DNA of 64,000 bases from Zanthoxylum bungeanum (taxonomy: Eukaryota > Streptophyta > Magnoliopsida > Sapindales > Rutaceae). How positions within the stretch are numbered: the first letter of the stretch is position 1; every line of letters starts with the position of its first letter. Below the pieces are notes generated by a model. It was not told the origin of the DNA. It saw only the letters and a list, made by a program, of their open reading frames with translations, and did not search any database. The position numbers and the translations under genes are program-made. Of this stretch, positions 57,101 to 64,000 are shown piece by piece. The stretch is from the NCBI GenBank assembly GCA_019454045.1, contig SKCR01038919.1, positions 1 to 64,000 on the forward strand, given 5' to 3'.

Positions 57101-58023
57101 AAGAACTTTTAGATGCCATCCAAAAGATCCCGTATTGCTTTCAATAGTTGCTACTCAAATATCTCTCACTTTATAATCACCTTTAATTCTAAAACAAACA
57201 AGTGGAATTGGTGCTCTGTTTATTCCCAGAACAGATCAACAACGAAATAATTATTTTAAAAGAAAAAGAATTTAAAGCTCCAACAGCCTATAAATTTAAC
57301 TAACACAAAATTATACCACCCAATTAAAGTTGAAACATTTGATTTTACCTTAGTTAGACTAATCTAACCAAAAAAAAAAACGAAAAAATGATAATTTTCA
57401 ATTAGTTGACTTCAAATTAAATAATTTATATTTATATATATATATATACTAGTTTTTGCCCGTGCCTACGGCACTGTGTTACAGTATTTGCTCGTGCCTA
57501 CGGCACGGTGTTACAGAATTAAATGATTTTATTTTTTAATTAAATAATGTCCGTGCCTACGGCACGGTGTTACAGAATTAAATGATTTTATTTTTTAATT
57601 AAATGATTTTATTTTAACTTTCGATTTTTTAATTTGAAAATTTAAAAATTTTTGACCATTTCCATCGATCAATTCACTCTCTTTCCTCCCATTACCAATG
57701 AAATGATCTGAGCCGTCAATTAAGCCACATAAAGAGAGCCGTTGGATACACTCTCTTTCCTCCAACACCATTCTCCTTTATTATATAGATATATTCAAAG
57801 AATGCAAAAGGACAGATAAATAAAAGCACAAAGTTGGCAACAACGAAAATGTAATCACAATCACATTCTACAAGTAGAAAGTTGTTTACAAATCTATAAG
57901 AATATCGAAAGAAAAAGGAAAAGGAAACTGACCGATTCCGGGGTCAGTATCGATAATGAGCTTGGCATGCTTAGCGGAAGATCCCAAAACGACGTCGCCG
58001 CCGTGAGAATTCTCATTCGCCAT
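54145..58023 (-). CDS. URH1: Uridine nucleosidase (uridine-ribohydrolase 1 type), nine exons
   Basis: This cytosolic inosine-uridine-preferring nucleoside hydrolase splits uridine to uracil and ribose in pyrimidine salvage and degradation. Exons on the minus strand: 58023-57933, 56522-56407, 56280-56221, 55736-55554, 55455-55351, 54910-54814, 54710-54603, 54484-54349 and 54253-54145. All introns are GT-AG, phases fit, and the product is 334 aa, the usual length. The start ATG 58023 gives MANENSHGGD. The Asp-rich catalytic/calcium motif DTDPGIDDS (residues 25-33) is split by intron 1. Further motifs are FGNVTTEDATRNAL, PRVADFVHG, ILALGPLTNLA, IVILGGAFF, GNVNPAAEAN, YGDPEAADVVFTSG, GINITTQ, MCKFYRDWH and FLHDPVSF (His258, Asp259). 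No disabling change was seen. It is the only clearly functional host gene here. Intron 1 (1410 bp) carries a small repeat insertion. Plants also have a paralogue, URH2, and the sequence style fits URH1 better. Confidence 0.95.
57431..57795. mobile_element. Small MITE-like repeat in URH1 intron 1
   Basis: An AT dinucleotide run leads into ACTAGTTTTTGCCCGTGCC, and the block ends CTCCTTTATTATATAGATATA. Such ends are widespread in small non-autonomous plant repeats. It contains three copies of the perfect hairpin GTGCCTACGGCAC (57462-57474, 57494-57506, 57553-57565), each followed by a GTGTTACAG phrase, and a duplicated AATTAAATGATTTTATTTTTT. There is no coding capacity. Confidence 0.45.
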
Positions 58024-58435
58024 AACGCCTATACGTTATTATAAAAAATAAAAAATAAATAAAAAAATAAAAAAAGACAAAAGACAAAAGGGATTTGTAG
58101 ACAGTGAAAGAAATAGCAGACGTGGTGATTTTATGCTTCAGAGACGAGGAAGCGGAATGGGTGATGGCGCCCCCGCTCTCAAGTCGAGATTTGATTAGCT
58201 GGACCAATATCACAAATTAATTTCTACGTTTGTGATGGACTAACACGTGGATTCTTTTAACTGGCTGACTCTTCTAAATTTCTACCTTTTGACTCTTAGC
58301 ATTTGCGATGCCACCACCAACCAACACCATGATCTCTGCAATTTATATATATTTTTATAAATAGCCAGGCCGAATATTATAAATAAAATAAAGCAAATCA
58401 GAGAATGTCATGTGACTACTGGCCTGGCCCGGCAA
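58024..58435 (-). promoter_or_regulatory. URH1 upstream region
   Basis: This is the leader and promoter region of URH1. It is A/T-rich near the start codon (58036-58075) and becomes GC-richer at 58115-58180. No clear TATA box was identified at a certain distance. Confidence 0.4.
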
Positions 58436-58437
58436 TT

Positions 58438-58469
<32 letters not shown>

Positions 58470-58500
58470 CTAATTTATATATATATATATATATATTAAT
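58436..58500. repeat. AT microsatellite
   Basis: TA dinucleotide runs, interrupted by ATATTTA and CTAATTT, occupy about 65 bp upstream of URH1. Confidence 0.85.
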
Positions 58501-58959
58501 TTTTGGCCTGAATTGAGTAAATATTTTTTTCGGCATACAGTATATTCCAGAAAAGCGGGCTCTTAGAAACAAGATCTACAAGAAAGCAAGGGAAGATCCG
58601 TGACAGTGATAAAATTATGTTAAAATCGAATAATAGATTTGAAATCCTGGAATCAAACAAGAAGCATTTCAATTGAAAAAAATTGTTGTACATCTTGAAA
58701 GACAGAGCACATGCTGACAAGGAACCACGTATTTCTTATAATATGCTCCTCCATGTGCAAACACATGATTCATTCATTCTAAACTCTTTTACGGGTTTCA
58801 AGACCATATGATAATTTATCCCTCAACATGTGCTGTTATTCCCCTTCATTACCAAGACTCCCAGCAAGCATCATATTATCAAAATAAACTGCCTCCCCAA
58901 TATCTTCGACAACAAATATCATATTGGTGCAACACGATTGTGGACTAAGATCACCAAAT
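58501..58959. other. Unassigned stretch
   Basis: No gene is recognised. It may belong to the decayed Copia element whose RT begins to the right, but no protein motif supports this. Confidence 0.3.
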
Positions 58960-59501
58960 TTTGTGCAAAATTCATTTTATAAAATGTCAATTCTCTTACA
59001 TTTGCAGGCAATATGAATACAAAAGGAATGAATTTTGTAGCTTTCCGGAAACCTTTGAATGTAAACACATTGGCATGCTGCAGTTCTTTTGTACCCTTGA
59101 CTCACCATGAACGAGTCAAACTTCTTGTTCCACTGCCTTGATGCTTGCTTGAGGTCGTACAAGCTCTTCTTCAGCTTGCAAACAAGGTTCTATTTTTTTG
59201 AAACCTTGAAATCTTCTAATTGCTCCATGTAGATCACCATGAAGAAATGTTGTCTTAACATCCATCTGTTCAAGCTCTAGGTTCAAACTAGCTACCAATC
59301 CTAGGATAACTCAGATTGAAGCCATTTTTACAACTGGTGAAAAAATTTCATTAAAGTCGATTCTTTTTTTCTGTAAGAATCCTTTGACTACTACCCGGGC
59401 TTTGTGTTTCACCACAATTCCTCTGCCATCTTTCTTCAGCTTGAACACCTATTTGTTCTTCAATGTCTTCTTACCTTACGGGAGCTTAACGATCTCATAA
59501 G
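58960..59501 (-). pseudogene. Copia reverse transcriptase fragment
   Basis: The minus strand gives, through several stops and shifts, TYEIVKLP, KDGRGIVVKHKARVVVKG, LELEQMDVKTTFLHGDLH (first RT Asp), LYDLKQASRQWNKKFDSFM and a decayed YVDD-region (FCIHIACKCK). These are Copia RT blocks 1-4. The fragment ends at 59501, exactly where a minus-strand LTR begins, so it served as target for that insertion. The candidate target bases are ATAAG (59497-59501). Confidence 0.85.
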
Positions 59502-61743
59502 TGTAGATAACAGAACCTGGGCGACGCTGTTCTAGGCTCGCGGCCTAGTTGGGAGTACGAAATAACATGGAGTCGCCACCCGGTGTGAACCGGGACAAAG
59601 ATTTAAGGCCGCACTCACCCCTCGCAAGGGAAGACCTCAAACCGTTGGGTTCGGAATGGTCCCTTACTTATGTCACTTGTGATGATATGATTTGTGCAAT
59701 AAACTAACCGAATATATTCAACATTCATGCTCAAGGGTAATCTACGCCTAAGTCCGCATGCATATTAATAACAATGAGAACCTATATCTAAGTTCGTATA
59801 CTTCAAAGTAAGTTGTCATAACGGCAAACACGCAATAACATACAATCATCACACAAGCATGCTCAATTATCTAATGCGGAAAATAAATAGGAATCTAAGC
59901 ATAAATTTAAATTTAAATCCCTAATGTGAAAACAACCTAATCATGCATAAAGAAATAACTTTCCATCGACTAAATCATGCTTAAGATAAATAAAATGCTA
60001 ATAACCTAATCATGCTTTAATAACAAATAAATAACCTACGAACTACAACATGCTCAAACACAAGTTTGGATGAGACGAAATACGTGTCTCTTAAGTGGTA
60101 CGTGGCGTTGTATCCCAAGTACAAACCGCACTACCGTCCATTCGGATTCGGCTACGGAATTTACGTCCGGGTTTCCATCCTATATACCACAAAAGGGAAC
60201 ACATATTCCGCTCATCCAACAATCACATCATGCCTCAAACGACTCTCATGCGATAATTTTCAGATTAAATAAAATAAACGAAAGATGATGAATGAAAGGG
60301 TGCCCTCAGGTCTAACCTCTTTGGTCGTCTCAAGAAATGGCGTTACACGTCCGTTGGAAGGGTGAATGATCCGCAACTCTTTTGGTTCACTAACTCAACG
60401 TCTTTCCTCGCTGTTTTGCTGCTCGGGCTGCTGTCTTTACTCCGTTTCGCTGCTGTCTTGCTGCTGCGTTTCAGGTCACTGTTTTGGTTATTTAGGGGAC
60501 TGTTTTGGGCGATTTGGAGGGCTAATTGGCTTGCGGTTTTAAGGGGTTTTAGGGGAAACCTTGTGCAGTTTTTTAGTGCAGTTTTAGGGTAGTTTTAGGG
60601 CTGTTTTATGGGTTAAAATCGCAACAAAAACTGGGCAGAATGGGGAGGCAGAATGCGGCAGTTTAGGTGCAGTGCAGTGGGTGTTTTAGGCTTGGTTTCA
60701 GGCGTGCAGTGAGGCTATGTGTAGGGGCTGTTTGTGGCGACTTTAGGGCTGTGTAAGGGGCTATTTTGGCGTGGATTAGGGGCTGTGAAAGGAGGTTTAG
60801 GTGCGGCAAAGGGGCTGATCCGTGAGGGGGCAAGAAGTGCGCAGATGTTGCTTCTGTTGTGAGGAGTGGGGCTGGATAATAGCGTGAAGGTCACGTGTTG
60901 TGTTATGTGGCTAGTTGAGTGAAGGTTACGTGTTGTGCTATGTGGCTATTTAAGTGAAGGTTACCTGTGTGGGCGTGAATTTAGGCATCAACGTGAGGGG
61001 GGCAAGGGGCTTATGCGGCTTGGGTGCTTGCGTGAGAGTTGGTGGAGGCAATGTGTTTACCGTGAGGAGTGTGAGAGCAGCTAGGTTATTTTCTTCCTGT
61101 TTTTTTTGTGAGAGTGAGCCAGCCAGCCAGGGTTTTGAATGTATGGAGAGGGGTTATTTTTATAGGTAAGGGGATGGGTTTTACCTTGTTAGGGAGGAAT
61201 AAGATTTGTGAGATATTCTTTTATTAAAATGTGATAGGGGAAATCTTTAATTAAGGGAAGTGATTTGATTTATTCTTTTTAGTTAAGGATATGATTTATT
61301 TAAATTGGTAGGTGATTTAATTAAATTAGGAATGTGATTTATGTATTTTAGGAAAGGGATTTAATATAATTTAGGAAGGTGATTTAATTTAATTTGGGAA
61401 GGTGATTTAATTTGTGAATGTGTTTTAATTTAATTTAATTTTGTTTTAATAATTATTTAATTGTGAGATGTGTTTTAAATATTTTATTATTTATTTTTGA
61501 GATGTGTTTTAAATATTTTAATTATTTAATTTGTGAGATGTGTTTTAATGGGTTTGGTGTGTTTTAAAACAGAGGTCCAACAAGCAACCCGAAGCCAAAC
61601 AACGAGGTTAAATCCAACGAAAATTCCATTTTCCAACTTTACCCTTCCAACGTCCGTTTCCCGCGACTTTCATGACTAAAGAGGTAGTTGCCTCCATACG
61701 AGACTCATCATTGGGCTAATGTGTAAAAAATGCAATGCCTACA
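59502..61743 (-). repeat. 3' LTR of a minus-strand Tat/Ogre-like element
   Basis: The left edge TGTAGATAACAG cuts the Copia RT. The right edge GCAATGCCTACA abuts a polypurine tract. The terminal inverted repeat is TGTAG/CTACA. Length is 2242 bp. A minus-strand TATA-like CCTATAAAAATAA lies at 61154-61166. The U5 end contains GGTGGCGACTCC (near 59570-59581), common in LTRs of Tat/Ogre-type elements. Low-complexity GGCTGTTTTAGGG-type repeats at 60400-60830 and ATGTGTTTTAA repeats at 61410-61570 yield short frames without meaning. The rest of the element lies right of the window. Confidence 0.65.
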
Positions 61744-61760
61744 GTCGCCCCCACTTTGAT
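61744..61760 (-). other. Polypurine tract of the Tat/Ogre-like element
   Basis: The minus strand reads ATCAAAGTGGGGGCGAC, immediately followed by the LTR start TGTAGGCATTGC. Confidence 0.7.
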
Positions 61761-62090
61761 GGGACTTTTGCAGTGTGTGACAATGACAATCCTATCAAAG
61801 TACGTGCAATGCATTTTTACTTACCTGGCTCGCCAGCTACCACCTGGTTTACCTGTTGCTCCGAACTGTATTTGATGATGTGCCATTCCTGGCGTGCTAA
61901 ACCCCATACCTAGGGCGTTGCGGTAGTCCACAATAGTCCATATGTCGTACTTGGCGTGCTAAACCCCGTACCTAGGGTGTCGCGGTTGCGTCTCCATACC
62001 TAGAGTGCCGCAGTTGTCTGAATGCCGTACCTGGCGTGCTAACCCCGTACTTGGGGTGTCGCGGTAGTCCACATAGTCTGATCTGAATTA
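61761..62090. repeat. Irregular repeats with GGCGTGCTAA and GGGTGTCGCGG
   Basis: Three diverged units begin GGCGTGCTAA(A)CCCC (near 61891, 61953 and 62033; spacing 62 and 80 bp) and include TACCTAGGGTGTCGCGG. They lie in the presumed 3' untranslated region of the minus-strand element. Confidence 0.7.
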
Positions 62091-62890
62091 AGTTGTGTTG
62101 TGGGTCTTGTTCCCAATCTGAGTTTGTTGTGCTGTGGGTCTTGTTCCCAATTTGTGTTGTGGGTCTTGTTCCCGATCTGAGTTGAGTTGAGGGTCTTATT
62201 CCCTTAATTGTGGGTCTTATTCCCGTGGGTCTTGTTCCTGAAGTGAGTTGAGGGTATTGTTCCCTGAATTGTGGGTCTTGTTCCCGAAGTGAGCTGAGGG
62301 TCTTGTTCCCTGAATTGTGGGTTTTGTTCCCGTGGGTCTTGTTCCCGAAGTGAGCTGAGGGTCTTGTTCCCTGAATTATGGGTTTTGTTCCCGTGGGTCT
62401 TGTTCCCAAAGTGAGCTGAGGGTCTTGTTCCCTGAATTGTGGGTTTTTTTCCCGTGGGTCTTGTTCCCGAAGTGAGCTGAGGGTCTTGTTCCCTGAATTG
62501 TGGGTTTTTGTTCCCGTGGGTCTTGTTCCCAAAGTGAGCTGAGGGTCTTGTTCCCTGAATTATGGGTTTTGTTCCCGTGGGTCTTGTTCCCAAAGTGAGC
62601 TGAGGGTCTTGTTCCCTGAATTATGGTTTTGTTCCCGTGGGTCTTGTTCCCAAAGTGAGCTGAGGGTCTTGTTCCCTGAATTGTGGGTTTTGTTCCCGTG
62701 GGTCTTGTTCCCGAAGTGAGCTGAGGGTCTTGTTCCCTGAATTGTGGTTTTTGTTCCCGTGGGTCTTGTTCCCGAAGTGAGCTGAGGGTCTTGTTCCCTG
62801 AATTATGGGTTTTGTTCCCGTGGGTCTTGTTCCCAAAGTGAGATGAGGGTCTTGTTCCCTGAATTGTGGGTTTTGTTCCCGAACTGTTGA
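62091..62890. repeat. Minisatellite array, 61-bp unit
   Basis: About ten regular units of 60-62 bp (phase positions 62289, 62350, 62411, 62472, 62534, 62595, 62655, 62716, 62777, 62838) follow less regular ones from 62091. Each reads GTGAGCTGAGGGTCTTGTTC then CCTGAATTGTGGGTTTTGTT. Because 61 is not divisible by three, minus-strand frames cycle through the same peptide words (SGTRPTGTK, EQDPREQ, GNKTHGNKT). These long frames are repeat artefacts. Confidence 0.92.
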
Positions 62891-62918
62891 TGTGATGTGG
62901 TCCATTCCGAACTGTATC

Positions 62919-63180
62919 TCCATTCTTGGAGTGCCATTCCCAGCGTGCCATTCTCGACGTGCTCATTCTTGAGCTGTCCATTCCCGGACTATATCTCTAT
63001 TCTCGGAGTGCCATTCCCGGCGTGCCATTCTTGGCGTGCTCATTCTCGAGCTGTCCATTCCCGGACTATATGTCCATTCTCGGAGTGTCATTCCTGGCGT
63101 GCCATTCTCGGCGTGCTCATTCTCGAGATGTCTATTCCCAGACTATATCTCCATTCTCGGAGTGCCATTCTCGGCAGAAC
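62919..63180. repeat. Minisatellite array, 77-bp unit
   Basis: Units are in phase at 62924, 63001, 63078 and 63155, each with TCTCGGAGTGCCATTCCCGG, CGTGCTCATTCTCGAGCTGT and GGACTATATCTCCATTC. Spacing is exactly 77 bp and divergence is low. No gene is seen. Confidence 0.88.
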
Positions 63181-63184
63181 TGAT

Positions 63185-64000
63185 CTGATATGATGCGGGC
63201 CTCGCCCCCAGAATGCCATGCCCGGCAGAAACTGATCTGATGCTATGTGGGCCTTCCCCCTAGAATGCCATACCCGACAGAAACTGATCTGATGCTATGT
63301 GGGCCTCGCCCCCAGAATGTTATATCTGGCAGAACTGATCTGATGTCTTCATACTCAGAGTACCGTACCTGGCTGATCTAATATCTCCATACTTGGAGTG
63401 CCGTACCTGGCAAAACTGATCTGATATCTCCATACCTGGAGTGCCGTACCTGGCAAAACTGATATTGATGTCTCCATACTCGGAGTGCCATACCCGGAAA
63501 AACTGATGCTAATAATGATGTGGGCCTCGCCCCCAGAGTGCCATACCCGCCAAGACTGATACTAAACTAATGTGGGCCTCGCCCCCAGAGTGCCATACCC
63601 GGCAACACTGATACCGATAATGATGTGGGCCTCGCCCCTAGAGTGCCATACCCGGCAAGATTGATACTGATGCTAATATGGGCCTCGCCCCAGACTGATG
63701 CTGATGTTTGATATGGGCCTCGACCCTGGGACTCATTCCCGAAACTGCTGACAAGGTGGGCCTCGACCCTGAGATCCATTCCAGGATTCATTCCAAATTC
63801 TGACGACGTGGGCCTCGGCCCTGGGATTCATTCCCTGGATTCACTCCAAAACTCTAGCGATATGGGATTCATTCCCCTGGGATTCATTCCCGAAACCCTG
63901 ACGATGTGGGCCTCGACCCTGGGATTCATTCCCCAAACTGTTGATAAGGTGGGCCTCGACCCTGAGTTGATACTGATGTGGGCCTCGCCCCAAACTGATA
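63185..64000. repeat. Variable repeats with GTGGGCCTCGCCCCCAGAGT
   Basis: Repeats of variable spacing, roughly 50-65 bp, share GTGGGCCTCGCCCCCAGAGTG, CCATACCCGGCA and ACTGATCTGATG. Toward the window end the phrase becomes GTGGGCCTCGACCCTGGGATTC. The array continues beyond the window. Short frames through it are not genes. Confidence 0.85.

Noticed and set aside
57431..57565. Short regular repeats suggesting a CRISPR-like array
   Set aside because: Only three units with unequal AT-rich spacing in a plant nuclear intron. A MITE-like repeat explains it.
60362..60592. Hydrophobic 76-codon frame that could be read as a membrane protein
   Set aside because: It lies in low-complexity GGCTGTTTTAGGG-type repeats inside an LTR. 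The hydrophobicity comes from T/G-rich sequence.
62204..62981. Long minus-strand open frames (129-201 codons) that look like a repetitive protein gene
   Set aside because: They are translations of a 61-bp minisatellite in successive phases, with no domain resemblance and no gene-like start context.
1..64000. tRNA, rRNA or organelle-derived segments
   Set aside because: I looked for cloverleaf motifs and typical plastid or mitochondrial gene words and saw none; tRNA-like matches were only the retroelement primer sites.

Overview
The window looks like repeat-rich nuclear DNA from a flowering plant, probably a eudicot. It holds one intact, intron-containing single-copy-type gene in a sea of nested LTR retrotransposons. 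The plant origin rests on Athila-type Gypsy and Copia elements with plant initiator-Met and Asp tRNA primer sites, a CACTA element, and a nine-exon uridine ribohydrolase gene of the plant URH1 type.

Layout, left to right. (1) 1-13894 is a decayed plus-strand Copia element (family X). A nearly complete minus-strand Copia (Y, 4213-13731, target duplication GGAAC) sits in its 3' LTR. (2) X itself sits in the 5' LTR of an internally deleted Athila-like Gypsy element (Athila-B, 13895-17183). (3) A second family-X copy (X2, minus, from 17184) sits in the 3' LTR of Athila-B. The LTR of X2 is split by a complete Athila-like element (Athila-A, 18652-41225, target duplication CTTGA). The pol gene of Athila-A is in turn split by a third X copy (X3, 24370-34270, target duplication AGCAG). 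This gives four nested levels with three matching 5-bp target duplications. (4) X2 stops abruptly at 44412 against a plus-strand Copia 3' half (Z, 44413-47169). (5) 47172-54000 holds a probable Tekay/Del-like LTR, a 132-bp tandem array, an LTR-like segment, one end of a CACTA transposon with its transposase-associated gene, and a Copia integrase fragment. (6) 54145-58023 (minus) is an apparently functional URH1-type gene of nine exons and 334 codons. (7) 58960-64000 is a Copia RT fragment cut by a minus-strand LTR element whose 3' untranslated region is built from several successive minisatellite arrays.

The most interesting locus is the accessory zone of Athila-A, between integrase and 3' LTR. 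It holds an open 147-codon ORF with an arginine/lysine cluster followed by a cysteine cluster, resembling the nucleic-acid-binding cysteine-rich proteins of some plant RNA viruses. After it comes an intronless, partly duplicated and now broken copy of a LONELY GUY (LOG) cytokinin-activating phosphoribohydrolase gene. Both lie in the sense orientation inside the element, which suggests gene capture by a Gypsy retrotransposon. All retroelement genes seen are interrupted by stops or frameshifts. Only URH1 and the 147-codon ORF are open.
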